From Aphanocapsa sp. GSE-SYN-MK-11-07L (GTDB lineage: Bacteria > Cyanobacteriota > Cyanobacteriia > Thermosynechococcales > Thermosynechococcaceae), in the NCBI GenBank assembly GCA_019359715.1, contig JAHHGS010000011.1, positions 62,001 to 126,000 on the forward strand: DNA of 64,000 bases, in the 5' to 3' direction. Positions 9,904 to 17,924 of this stretch are shown here, piece after piece. The notes beneath the pieces were generated by a model that worked only from the letters and a program-made list of their open reading frames with translations, was not told the origin of the DNA and did no database searches. Within the stretch, counting starts at the first letter, position 1. Each line of letters opens with the position of its first letter. A program made the translations under genes and the position numbers.

Positions 9904-10243
9904 AACCTCGATCCCGCAACCTCGCGCCATCGCGCCAGAAAAAAAGGGGCCTCAGATTCATTTCCGCCCAAAATTTGGGGAGCCACGGGGTATTCCTGGC
10001 GGAACGCTCTGCGACGGGGCGGCTGTGCCGGGATCAAAAAAACCGATCGAGAGATTGACGGCAATCGCAGGTTGCGGGAAGATTACTTTAAGTTAAGTTT
10101 TTGCCGAGCCAACTCATAAGTTTTGTTGCAAGTTGACCAATATCATTTCTCTTAGTCACAATTGATTTCAGAAGGTCTCGCAAGTTGCACTCCTGTTGAC
10201 GTTGGAATTTGATCTATCTTTCGCAATGGTTGGTCTTTAGCCC
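9904..10243. other. 340-bp spacer, nothing clear
   Basis: No gene or clear terminator seen. The first part is G+C-rich, with two 10-base complementary blocks about 150 bases apart near 9913 and 10069 (cccgcaacct and its complement), probably too distant to act as a terminator. The last 100 bases are AT-rich and should hold the promoter for the DUF2997-ycf35 genes. Confidence 0.4.
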
Positions 10244-10453
10244 ATGGAAACCTTGGAATTTGTGATTTACCCCGATGGCCGCGTCCTGGAGAGAGTGACC
10301 GGAATCACGGGGGCATCCTGCGCCGAGGTGACTGCTGCCATTGAAGCTCAACTGGGCAACGTGATTAGTCAGCAGAACACTTCTGAGTATTTTGCCCAGG
10401 AGGTTCAGCAAACTGGTCAAGCAACCACCCAAGTGAACTTTAGTGAATGGTAG
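10244..10453 (+). CDS. DUF2997 family small protein
   Basis: A 69-residue protein of the DUF2997 type: it begins 'METLEFVIYPDGRVLERVTG' and continues with 'GASCAEVTAAIEAQLG', a short beta-hairpin followed by a helix. The function of the family is unknown. It ends 46 bases before ycf35 and shares the operon with it; this pairing, with a ferredoxin nearby, is recurrent in cyanobacteria (from memory). Small size, acidic character and one Cys are consistent with a partner of an iron-sulfur or photosynthetic assembly factor, but that is inference. Confidence 0.85.
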   Translation: METLEFVIYPDGRVLERVTGITGASCAEVTAAIEAQLGNVISQQNTSEYFAQEVQQTGQATTQVNFSEW

Positions 10454-10499
10454 TTTTGCCGAGTTTTTTACACTTCAAATTTTTTACCTGAAAGCCGCT

Positions 10500-10886
10500 A
10501 TGTCACACTTCAGCCAAGTTAAGACTCAAATTCGCACCCTACCTGCCCTGCAAGCTGCTCTGACAGACTTAGGGATCGACTGGAAAGCTGGCCCGCACCC
10601 GGTGGCTGGCTACCGGGGACAAGATCGGACGGCCGACTTGGTGATTAACCAAGACAACGGCTATGGGGTTGGATTTAGTTGGAACGGTGCAGAGTACGAA
10701 TTGGTTGCAGATTTGGAATTTTGGCAACAGCCTTGGTCAATCGATCGCTTTTTGAACAAAGTCACTCAGCGTTACGCCTATCACACTGTAGTAAATACCT
10801 CGGCCCAGCAAGGGTTTCAGGTATCTGAGCAGCAGCAAACAGCCGATGGTGCCATCCGCCTGGTTGTCCAGCGGTGGAGCGCTTAA
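10500..10886 (+). CDS. ycf35: Ycf35 / DUF1257 family protein
   Basis: A 128-residue protein matching the Ycf35 family (DUF1257), which is encoded in cyanobacteria and in red-algal plastids. I start at the ATG at 10500 because family members begin with MSHFS; an upstream in-frame GTG at 10443 would add 19 unlikely residues and overlap DUF2997. Conserved parts are 'MSHFSQVKTQIRTL', 'YRGQDRTADLVI' and 'QRYAYHTVV'. Its function is not established. It is cotranscribed with DUF2997 and followed by a hairpin, then a ferredoxin gene. Confidence 0.9.
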   Translation: MSHFSQVKTQIRTLPALQAALTDLGIDWKAGPHPVAGYRGQDRTADLVINQDNGYGVGFSWNGAEYELVADLEFWQQPWSIDRFLNKVTQRYAYHTVVNTSAQQGFQVSEQQQTADGAIRLVVQRWSA

Positions 10887-10928
10887 GCCATCTTATAATT
10901 AAGACCAGCAAACCAAATTACCAGGTAG

Positions 10929-10960
10929 GGCGCAGCGTTCAGCAACATGGGCGCTGCGCC
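10929..10960 (+). terminator. Hairpin after ycf35
   Basis: Nine-base G+C-rich arms GGCGCAGCG (10929-10937) and CGCTGCGCC (10952-10960) around a 14-base loop, followed by TTTC. It lies 42 bases after the ycf35 stop and before the ferredoxin gene. The weak T-tract suggests partial termination, so some read-through into the ferredoxin gene is possible. Confidence 0.6.
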
Positions 10961-11018
10961 TTTCAAGTTAAAACTGTCTCTAGAACACTCGTTGATTGCT
11001 TAAGCCACTGGAGGTTGC

Positions 11019-11477
11019 ATGACTGAGGCTGCTCATCTTTCCATCCCTGAATCGACCAGCGTGGTTGAAGATCAACCGAGTGGACTTGAGCCAGAGTTAG
11101 GCGGTCTGCTGCGGCATCACTCAGATCAAACGGGATTTGAGCCAGAGCTAGGGGGTAGCTTTCGGCAGAAGGGCGTTTACGTGGATGAAGTGACTTGTAT
11201 TGGCTGCAAGCACTGTTCTCACGTTGCCCGGAATACCTTTTACATAGAGCCTAACTACGGTCGCTCTCGGGTGGTGCGCCAAGATGCTGACAGCCAAGAC
11301 CTAGTCCAAGAAGCCATTGATACCTGCCCGGTTGACTGCATTCACTGGGTTGACTTTACAGAATTAAAAAAACTAGAAGCAGAGCGACCTTACCAGGCGA
11401 TCGCGGTTGTAGGCGTGCCAGTTGACCATTCAGCCACTCGGCGGCGGCGCAAAGCCAAATCCACTGACTCTTGGTAG
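11019..11477 (+). CDS. Single-cluster 4Fe-4S ferredoxin with N-terminal duplicated motif
   Basis: A 152-residue ferredoxin. Cysteines 60, 63 and 66 (CIGCKHC) with Cys103 (in CPVDC) can bind one 4Fe-4S cluster; Cys107 is extra. The second cluster is lost: the first CxxCxxC is followed by SHVARNTF rather than xxxCP. Residues 22-32 and 39-49 are an internal repeat (GLEPELGGLLR and GFEPELGGSFR), unusual for a ferredoxin and probably a docking segment. It follows ycf35 on the same strand. Likely an electron carrier specific to cyanobacteria and plastids; the partner is unknown. Confidence 0.88.
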   Translation: MTEAAHLSIPESTSVVEDQPSGLEPELGGLLRHHSDQTGFEPELGGSFRQKGVYVDEVTCIGCKHCSHVARNTFYIEPNYGRSRVVRQDADSQDLVQEAIDTCPVDCIHWVDFTELKKLEAERPYQAIAVVGVPVDHSATRRRRKAKSTDSW

Positions 11478-11576
11478 TACACAGGCAATTTCGTTCTGAG
11501 CAAATTTGTCCTAAGCAGAAGATCTTAGCTATCTAGCAAAAACAGTGATGTCGCTAGTGGTAGCGGTAATCAACGA

Positions 11577-12098
11577 TCAACCTGTATAGGAAAACCCATA
11601 CGCTCTTATACAAGCGTCTTCAAACAGCTTGATCATTCGATCAGGATGTCTGGTAATGCTTCCATAGAAGTCTGAATCAGGAGGTAGCAAAATCAGCATT
11701 TGTTCTGGCCACCTCAATGTGACACATTCAAGCTGCCAACCGTCTTCTGTGATAGTTGGTAAACCGCCTCCAAATAGACCAGACATTCTAATGGTGCGAT
11801 CGCTGAGAATGCCAATCCCCTTAGCTTCCAGACTTGTCTCATTCTCATAAAACTCTTCATCGTCTCTTGCGACTTTTGTACCTGCTAGACAATCAATCAC
11901 TCCTCGACCCTGTAAAGAGACAACTAACAAGTTTTCAGAGTCTTGATCAAAGCCGACTGAGCGTAGTCCACTGACAGCAAAGGTAGCAACTCGTTTCCAA
12001 GGAGCGGGGACTTGATCGACCCTCAAAGAGAGCAGCTTTTTTTTCAAAGGCTTTAAGTGCTCGTACATGCCTGTAAAGTTCTCAATAACTTGAACCAT
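11577..12098 (-). CDS. Hypothetical protein
   Basis: A 173-residue soluble protein I do not recognise. It is acidic, with a central beta-rich part and no signal peptide or membrane segment. Start at the ATG at 12098; an internal ATG at 12068 is possible. It is divergent from the ankyrin-repeat gene with only 36 bases between starts, so the promoters must overlap the coding regions or be shared. It lacks HIP1 sites apart from one, and could be an accessory gene. Confidence 0.6.
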   Translation of the reverse strand: MVQVIENFTGMYEHLKPLKKKLLSLRVDQVPAPWKRVATFAVSGLRSVGFDQDSENLLVVSLQGRGVIDCLAGTKVARDDEEFYENETSLEAKGIGILSDRTIRMSGLFGGGLPTITEDGWQLECVTLRWPEQMLILLPPDSDFYGSITRHPDRMIKLFEDACIRAYGFSYTG

Positions 12099-12134
12099 AA
12101 CTCTACAATGGTGTTGCTGAGATTAATCCAGACC

Positions 12135-12617
12135 ATGACAAACCTAATTGCTGCTATTAAGGCAGAAGACTTGGCGCAGATAGAGGCGCTGCTGCAAACT
12201 GGAATCGACTTGAACGCGGGGGACAACGGCGATGAATTGCCCTTGGCGATCGCGGCTGAACTGGGGCAAATTGAAATCTTAAAAGCCCTCCTGTCGGCGG
12301 GTGCGGATGTGAATGCCTCTGATGCCGACGGGTGGGGAGCGCTGATCGCGGCTGCAAGCTGTGGGTTTACAGAAATCGTTCAACTTTTACTCAACCAGGG
12401 CGCGAATGTCGACACGCAGACAGAGTACGGGATGACTCCGCTGATGGCCGCCGCCGCCAATGGGCATTTACCAGCGGTTGCAGCATTGCTGCGAGCAGGC
12501 GCTAATTTAAATTGTAAAGACAAAAATTCTTGCACCGCTTTAATTTGGGCAGCTCAAGAAGGGCAGACTGAGATTGTCCAAGCCCTGAAGGCAGCCCGCC
12601 AATCTGCCGAAATTTAA
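12135..12617 (+). CDS. Ankyrin-repeat protein
   Basis: A 160-residue protein built almost entirely of four to five ankyrin repeats: repeated helix-turn-helix units with the consensus 'LPLAIAAELGQIEILKALLSAGADVNA', 'TPLMAAAANGHLPAVAALLRAGANLN' and a C-terminal 'TALIWAAQEGQTEIVQAL'. Such repeats bind proteins. I start at the ATG at 12135 (MTNLIAAIK) because upstream in-frame starts at 12057 and 12108 would overlap or abut the divergent gene's start. Cytoplasmic; partner unknown. Confidence 0.85.
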   Translation: MTNLIAAIKAEDLAQIEALLQTGIDLNAGDNGDELPLAIAAELGQIEILKALLSAGADVNASDADGWGALIAAASCGFTEIVQLLLNQGANVDTQTEYGMTPLMAAAANGHLPAVAALLRAGANLNCKDKNSCTALIWAAQEGQTEIVQALKAARQSAEI

Positions 12618-12742
12618 TTTGTCTTGATGAGCTGACTAGCAGATTTGAGTCGCTAATTCCACAGCAGTGCTGACAGGTGGGCTTGATCGGGGCATCCCCT
12701 TAAGCACTCAACTCGTTCAACCCCTTTTCACCGTCGCTCTCA

Positions 12743-14527
12743 ATGGCTAATGTTGTCAGTCAGTCGAATCAATTGCTTGCGATCGCGCTCTCATTAACGA
12801 GCTTCGATATTCTTTTAATTGTCTTGATTCTACTCGGCATTGTCTCGGCCGATTGGCTGCTGGGCGTTAGCTTTCGGCGATCGCGGCGTTGGCTTGCCAC
12901 TCGGGCGACCGATCAGCAGCGCCATTGGTTAGACCTGGCGTGGAGTTTTTTATACGTTGGGGTTAGGCTGCTGCTGTGGGCCGGGGTCTTAGCTTGGGGC
13001 ATCATCGTTGTGCCAGGGCTAGACCCCTTAGAGCACATCATGCTTGAGGCGGCCTTGGAACTGGCCAAAATTGGGATTAAGCTGCGCGACGTTTCCTTGC
13101 TGACCCTTGATCGGAAACCCGTCACGCTGGGCAATCTGTTGCTGTTTGTGGCGGTTGCCCTGGGGATGCTCTTGCTCTCGCGTTGGCTGAGTGGCTGGAT
13201 TAAACGGCGGATTTTGTCGCGGCTGCGCCTTGATCGGGGCACACAAGAAGCGATCGCCTCGGTGATTGGCTATCTGCTGGCTGCCCTCAGCTTTATTATT
13301 GTGCTCCAAACGGTGGGGATTGACCTCAGCTCCTTGGCCGTGATTGCTGGTGTATTGGGAATTGGATTTGGGTTTGGCTTCCAGCTTTTGGCCAGTAACT
13401 TTATCAGCGGCTTGGCAATTTTGCTAGAGCAGCCGATTAAAGTTGGCGATTTTATTGAAGTTGACGGACTGCTCGGTACCGTAGAAAAGGTTGCCATTCG
13501 CTCCACTGTCATTCGCACGAATGATGGGCTGTTTGTGATTGTGCCTAACAATCGCTTTATTGAAAAAAATGTCGTCAACTGGAGCTATCGCAACCCGAAT
13601 AGCCGGATTCACATCCCGGTCACGGTTGCCTACGGCAGCGATACGGTGTTGGTGACAGAAGCCTTACTGGCAGCCGCCCGCCAAGATGCGCGGGTGCTGG
13701 TGTATCCGTCGCCCAGCGTTTGGTTCAAGCGATTTGCCGAAAGCGCCTATGAGTTTGAACTCCTGGTCTGGATCAATCGTCCCCAGGATTTTGACCCGAT
13801 TAAAAGTGCCCTCAATTTTTTGATTGAGCACGAATTGCGGCAGCGCGGAATCGAAATGCCATTCCCACAACGAGAGCTACACATCCGCAACCCCACCGCC
13901 CTGCGCCAGCTTTTGCAGCCCGATCAGCCTAGCCAAACCAGTGAGCTTGCCGACTCTAGCCATTTTCCCCGCCAGCGATCGCCGATTGATGCCCGTCAGC
14001 AAACCCTCAGCTCAATGCTGCGGCAGGTGATTTATTTTGAACAATGCTCTGACTCAGAGCTACGAATGTTGATTGAGCGGGGCTATCAAAAGTTCTTTCT
14101 GGCTCGGCAGGTAATTTTTCGGGAAAAAGAGGCGGGAAATACTTTTTACATCATCCTTTCAGGGGCAGTCGAAGTATTCTCAGAGCAGCTAGAGCAAGCA
14201 AATACAACCCGCAACAATCCGACTGGCGTGATTGCCATCCTCAGCACTGGCGATTTTTTTGGTGAAATCTCTTTGCTAACCGGCTTGCCACGCTCTGCCA
14301 CAATTCGAGCCAAAGAAGACACAACCTTGTTTGTAGTTGACCACAATGCCCTGCAAGTGCTGCTGCAAGAGCACAGGGGATTAGCAGAAACGATCGCTAC
14401 CGCCCTTGTCCAGCGTCAGCAAGTCCTCCAAGACTTAGGACTCCTCGAACAAGCTCACCTCGATACCAATCAAGAAACCGCCCTCGACTGGATTCGCGAT
14501 CGGATTAACACCCTCTTCGGCCTTTAG
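12743..14527 (+). CDS. MscS-family channel with C-terminal cyclic-nucleotide-binding domain
   Basis: A 594-residue inner-membrane protein. Several hydrophobic segments cover residues 8-220; the MscS pore helix and beta domain follow, with 'GVLGIGFGFGFQLLASNFI' around residue 200 and 'VGDFIEVDGLLGTVEKV'. From residue 424 a cyclic-nucleotide-binding domain follows, with the phosphate-binding cassette FGEISLLTGLPRSATIRA near residue 506. This is the bCNG-type architecture, where ligand binding rather than tension may gate the pore. The conserved E and R of the cassette suggest that it can bind cAMP or cGMP. Confidence 0.93.
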   Translation: MANVVSQSNQLLAIALSLTSFDILLIVLILLGIVSADWLLGVSFRRSRRWLATRATDQQRHWLDLAWSFLYVGVRLLLWAGVLAWGIIVVPGLDPLEHIMLEAALELAKIGIKLRDVSLLTLDRKPVTLGNLLLFVAVALGMLLLSRWLSGWIKRRILSRLRLDRGTQEAIASVIGYLLAALSFIIVLQTVGIDLSSLAVIAGVLGIGFGFGFQLLASNFISGLAILLEQPIKVGDFIEVDGLLGTVEKVAIRSTVIRTNDGLFVIVPNNRFIEKNVVNWSYRNPNSRIHIPVTVAYGSDTVLVTEALLAAARQDARVLVYPSPSVWFKRFAESAYEFELLVWINRPQDFDPIKSALNFLIEHELRQRGIEMPFPQRELHIRNPTALRQLLQPDQPSQTSELADSSHFPRQRSPIDARQQTLSSMLRQVIYFEQCSDSELRMLIERGYQKFFLARQVIFREKEAGNTFYIILSGAVEVFSEQLEQANTTRNNPTGVIAILSTGDFFGEISLLTGLPRSATIRAKEDTTLFVVDHNALQVLLQEHRGLAETIATALVQRQQVLQDLGLLEQAHLDTNQETALDWIRDRINTLFGL

Positions 14528-14622
14528 CAATAATGATGGAAATATTATACGTAAGTAATGATCCGCATGAATTACAGCTCACCAGTTCTTGTAGATCGCT
14601 ACCTTGTATCGCACCGCTGCCT

Positions 14623-15834
14623 TTAACCCAAGAGTTCGTTGTATATGGTCAAAAGGTCGTCTGTTGTACGCTCGAATGAGTAGTACTTTTCAACAAAAGC
14701 TCGACCAGCATGCCCCCAATCTCGCCATTTTTCAGGCTCATCCACAGCACGTTGTAATGATATTCGTAGTGAGTCTATATCGCCTTCGTTTGCTAACAGT
14801 TCATGTTGCTCTGGGCAAAGTCCCTCAGGAACGCCATTATGTCGGGTCGTAATCACAGGCAGTCCAGAAGCCTGAGCCTCTTGGATCACAAGACCCTGCC
14901 CTTCTTTATCACCGTCTGGACCCGTCACACAAGCAAGCGCAAACAACTGGCATAGACTAAAGTAGTGCCTAACTTCAGCCTCATTGGCCGAGCCATGAAA
15001 GTAGACGTTATCTTGAACCGAATACTGGTTAGCAAGGTCTTTTAATGAACCGAGCGCTTCTTGGCTGCCTCCTCCCACAATGTGTAGCTCAAGTCCTTGG
15101 GGGGGAGGTTTTACCTGAGCAAATGCTGGAATCAAAATTTGGAATCCTTTTTTAGGTGTCAGTCGTCCAATACTTAATATTTTCAACTTATCTGCGGAAG
15201 GAATCCTTTCAATAAAAGGGAATTTGTGGACATCAACCCCAATTCTCCATCTTCTCAGGGCACTTGCAGGACATCCGATCGCGATTGCCCGATCTGCTGT
15301 GAACTGACTATTCGCCGTGTACAGAGCATTACTCCTGAATAAGCGAGCATAACCGGGTCGATCAATCTGGTTAAGATTAACGTCAAAGCCGTGAAATGTC
15401 ACAACGAGGGATGACTCAAGGCCGACCTTGATTAGATCGCTACCAAAAACACCGTGGGGACCAAAGTGGCAATGAATCAAATCGAAGGGGAGAAGCTGTC
15501 TTACTTGATCTGACTGGCGCAGTAAGTATCCGGTTAAAACCTGTTCACTGGTGACCCAAGGAGAGATAGATCTCAGGGTAGAGTAAGGATAGCGGACTAT
15601 CCCTCGCAGAAAAGCAGCAGCAGTTGTGATCACCTTGTCATAAGCCGCAGAATTATTCCCCAACTCTTCTACTTTTGAGGATGGGAAGCCGACTTGCTCT
15701 AAGAGTGTTCGATCAATTTTTCCACGGCAAATCACCTGAACATCAATGCCACGAGCCAGTAATTCTCGAGCATGATTGAGTATGAAGGTTTCAGATGTAG
15801 TTGGAAAGCGCCCCGTAATAATGGCGATGCGCAT
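14623..15834 (-). CDS. Glycosyltransferase family 4
   Basis: A 403-residue GT4 protein starting at the ATG at 15834 (MRIAIITGRFPTTSETFI); a longer in-frame version from 15930 adds 32 residues with no resemblance to the family. 'FHGFDVN' and 'SIGRLTPKKGF' mark the two Rossmann domains, and EGQGLVIQE is the EX7E motif. It resembles colanic-acid-type transferases that act on exported polysaccharides. It stands alone, downstream of a terminator that separates it from the preceding hydrolase gene. Confidence 0.9.
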   Translation of the reverse strand: MRIAIITGRFPTTSETFILNHARELLARGIDVQVICRGKIDRTLLEQVGFPSSKVEELGNNSAAYDKVITTAAAFLRGIVRYPYSTLRSISPWVTSEQVLTGYLLRQSDQVRQLLPFDLIHCHFGPHGVFGSDLIKVGLESSLVVTFHGFDVNLNQIDRPGYARLFRSNALYTANSQFTADRAIAIGCPASALRRWRIGVDVHKFPFIERIPSADKLKILSIGRLTPKKGFQILIPAFAQVKPPPQGLELHIVGGGSQEALGSLKDLANQYSVQDNVYFHGSANEAEVRHYFSLCQLFALACVTGPDGDKEGQGLVIQEAQASGLPVITTRHNGVPEGLCPEQHELLANEGDIDSLRISLQRAVDEPEKWRDWGHAGRAFVEKYYSFERTTDDLLTIYNELLG

Positions 15835-15957
15835 AATATTGTTTAAATTTAAATGAACTTCCGCATGATTCAAAACCCTGGATAAGAAAGTAGCACTTTC
15901 AGAATCAGTCGGATTTTTCAGCCTAATCAATTTAGCAGAAGAATTCCTGCCTTACCC

Positions 15958-15988
15958 TTAAGCACGATCCAATCTGGATCGTGCTTAA
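15958..15988 (-). terminator. Terminator hairpin containing the hydrolase stop codon
   Basis: Perfect 13-base arms (15958-15970 and 15976-15988) around a five-base loop. On the minus strand it lies at the very end of the hydrolase gene: the TAA stop (15985-15987) is part of the stem. A translating ribosome would therefore cover the hairpin until release. No long T-run follows. Confidence 0.6.
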
Positions 15989-17019
15989 ACGGGGTGGTCT
16001 AAGTCCGCAGCCGTTTCTTCTAGAATAATTCGGCTGGGGCAAAGCGCTTGAACGAGGGGGCTAGTTTGCCAATTTTGAGTCAGCAGGAGGCTGATTAATT
16101 TGGCAGATCGATCGCTGGCCGGGGTATCTAGTAGCCCCAGATAGAGGCTAGCACTGTGATAGCTATTGTTATTGATGCTGCCCAATAGCTGACTGGAATT
16201 GTCTAACAGGTTTTTGAGCTGACTTTGCAAATTGTTCCACAAGCCAACATTTCGCAGATTGCTCAGGGACTCCGCCACGACATCTTGGCGATGCTGAATC
16301 AGCACGGTTTGCGATCGCATCGCCACGGGCAAGTCAGCAAACAGAATCACTGGCCCATAGCCAATCAGTCGGATTTGGTTGACCCAATGATCGTAGTCGC
16401 CAAAAAACCGCTGCAAAATGTGGAGGGCGATCGCGGCAATAATTGTGCCCTGGCTATGGGCAACCACAAAAATTTCAGCTCCGGCTCGAATGCCTTTGAT
16501 CATTTCATAGGCTAGGCGGAGAGTCGGGCGGGGGGCACTAGCCGGATAGCTGCCGTAAAAATAAGTTTCAAACTCTGCCCAACCCATTTTCTGGATAAAG
16601 GGCAAGCGGCGAATCAGTTCGGGGTCTAAGGACATTGGTGGCGCTAAATCGGTTACTGCCGTTAGAACATCGATGGCTGGATTTAAATCGAGCTGGCATA
16701 ACTGCTTGAGTAAATCAGCATAGCTTTGCAGCCGAGCCTGACTCTCAGGGGTTTGATGCTCCGGCCAAAATCGAAACAGTTCAGCTTTGCCGATTAGGCT
16801 TTCTAGCAAATCTGATTGAAAACCATTGGTGCTATTGTGAATACCAATCACATCAAACGGTTGCTCTAGGGTCAGCCAAACCAGAGATTCTAAATCTCGC
16901 TGCTGATTTTCAATTGGACTTGTCACCCCATTTATGTGCAGAAGCAGCTTCGGGCGACCCGCTGGCTGAGCGGCGGGGTAATAAATCAGGTGCCCGTCTT
17001 GCTGTTGTTCGGTTGCCAT
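15985..17019 (-). CDS. Alpha/beta-hydrolase-like (lipase-type) protein
   Basis: A 344-residue soluble protein with a lipase-like nucleophile elbow, 'EIFVVAHSQGTIIAAIALHIL', giving the G/A-H-S-Q-G motif around the presumed catalytic serine. An N-terminal 'LLLHINGVTSPIENQQRDL' strand-loop could form the oxyanion region. Otherwise it is unlike named families; a role in lipid or ester hydrolysis is inferred from this motif only. The ATG at 17019 is preferred over TTG at 17025. A CRP-type palindrome lies 29 bases upstream (17048-17063). Confidence 0.7.
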   Translation of the reverse strand: MATEQQQDGHLIYYPAAQPAGRPKLLLHINGVTSPIENQQRDLESLVWLTLEQPFDVIGIHNSTNGFQSDLLESLIGKAELFRFWPEHQTPESQARLQSYADLLKQLCQLDLNPAIDVLTAVTDLAPPMSLDPELIRRLPFIQKMGWAEFETYFYGSYPASAPRPTLRLAYEMIKGIRAGAEIFVVAHSQGTIIAAIALHILQRFFGDYDHWVNQIRLIGYGPVILFADLPVAMRSQTVLIQHRQDVVAESLSNLRNVGLWNNLQSQLKNLLDNSSQLLGSINNNSYHSASLYLGLLDTPASDRSAKLISLLLTQNWQTSPLVQALCPSRIILEETAADLDHPV

Positions 17020-17047
17020 ACTCAATCCGATAAAAAATTTTCTAACT

Positions 17048-17063
17048 TGTGATCCATATCACG
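17048..17063. promoter_or_regulatory. CRP/SyCRP1-type binding site
   Basis: TGTGA (17048-17052), six bases, then TCAC (17059-17062): TGTGATCCATATCACG matches the TGTGA-N6-TCACA consensus of CRP and the known cyanobacterial SyCRP1 sites in nine of ten positions. It lies 29 bases upstream of the minus-strand hydrolase start, and its centre is about 60 bases before a likely start point of a + strand transcript (see next entries), the spacing used in class I activation. Confidence 0.6.
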
Positions 17064-17103
17064 GAGTCCAGGGAGCGAACCATGCATACTGAAGAAGACT
17101 CAG

Positions 17104-17177
17104 TATTATCCGAGTCATCAACAGGGAACACACAACGAGCCGGCAGACTGTATTGTTTGTCGGTTTTTTTTGTTTAA
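17104..17177 (+). ncRNA. Candidate small RNA with intrinsic terminator
   Basis: Between two minus-strand genes there is a + strand intrinsic terminator that neither gene needs. A TATTAT -10-like box is at 17104-17109; transcription from about 17116 would give a ~57-nt RNA ending in a nine-pair stem (17140-17148 with 17155-17163, two G-U pairs) and eight T. An unpaired ACAGGGAACACACAACG segment precedes the stem. It does not contain the ACTCCTCACAC core of Yfr1. A 31-codon ORF (17082-17177) also spans it but runs through the terminator. Confidence 0.45.
17140..17171 (+). terminator. Rho-independent terminator on + strand
   Basis: Stem ccggcagac/gtttgtcgg with a six-base loop, followed directly by eight T (17164-17171). 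Orientation is + although both flanking genes are on the minus strand, which is the main evidence for a transcript in this spacer. Confidence 0.7.
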
Positions 17178-17183
17178 ATTTAC

Positions 17184-17783
17184 CTAGCGCATGGTGCCCA
17201 TTGTGTGTTTCCAGGCCAACTCCTTGCTCAGCACCGCCAAAGCTCGGCGATCGCTGCTGCCAAACAGCGGGCTAATCTCCTCTAGAACCTGAGCCATGAG
17301 CTGAGACGCAAAGGCTCCCCCCGCATTTAGCAGATGGCTGTAGTAGCAAAACTGGGGCTGCTGCTGTTCATTCAGATGAAAAGCATGCACCTCTTGTTCC
17401 GTCATTGTCCAGACTGGCGTATTCGCTGGCACAACAATCCGGGGAATTCCCTGCTGCCCATACCAAGCTTGCCCTTGCTTATCGAGGGTGCCAATTAACA
17501 CCGTCCAGAGCAGCGTCCGAGTTTCACTGATTAAATCTGGCGTGAACAGCAGGTCTGGCTCACTGGCTAGCCGCGGCCCGGTATTAAAAAACATTGGGTT
17601 GAAAAGCTGTGAGTTATAAATTAACCCGACCGCCCAGTGGCGATCGGCGGTTTCCAGTTTGACAAAACTGCCAAACCCGTAGTCTTCCGGCTGGGGTGGT
17701 TGGTTAACTTCCATCCCATCGTCAACTTGGACGACGTAAACGCAGTGAGAGTCTGATTTAACAACTTTCCCCAGTTTGGTCAT
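17184..17783 (-). CDS. HAS-barrel-like hypothetical protein
   Basis: A 199-residue protein. The first 70 residues ('LGKVVKSDSHCVYVVQV', then 'FGSFVKLETADRHWAVGLIYN') resemble the HAS beta-barrel found at the N terminus of HerA-like ATPases and in stand-alone cyanobacterial proteins. No ATPase domain follows; the remainder is helical. Function unknown. It is encoded 141 bases downstream of the Hsp70-like gene on the same strand, so the two could be one unit. Confidence 0.6.
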   Translation of the reverse strand: MTKLGKVVKSDSHCVYVVQVDDGMEVNQPPQPEDYGFGSFVKLETADRHWAVGLIYNSQLFNPMFFNTGPRLASEPDLLFTPDLISETRTLLWTVLIGTLDKQGQAWYGQQGIPRIVVPANTPVWTMTEQEVHAFHLNEQQQPQFCYYSHLLNAGGAFASQLMAQVLEEISPLFGSSDRRALAVLSKELAWKHTMGTMR

Positions 17784-17924
17784 TGATGCATTTGCTCCAG
17801 TCTAAGAATCAGTTCGTTATCCGGTGGCTAAACCTTAATTGTCTTGAGTGTACTGCTGAGTCAAAACCGCTACATATACCACATAGCCGTCGTCAGCCTG
17901 AATGATTCGTGAACTGGCATTGCG

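Noticed and set aside
10443-10499. Longer N terminus for Ycf35
   Set aside because: It would overlap the DUF2997 stop and add residues not found in the family, which begins MSHFS.
17082-17177. 31-codon ORF (MHTEEDSVLSESSTG...) with an AGGGAG site upstream
   Set aside because: It reads through the stem and T-run of the terminator, so a non-coding RNA is the better reading; a small protein is not excluded.
17104-17177. Yfr1 small RNA
   Set aside because: Size, terminator and position type are similar, but the ultra-conserved ACTCCTCACAC core is absent.
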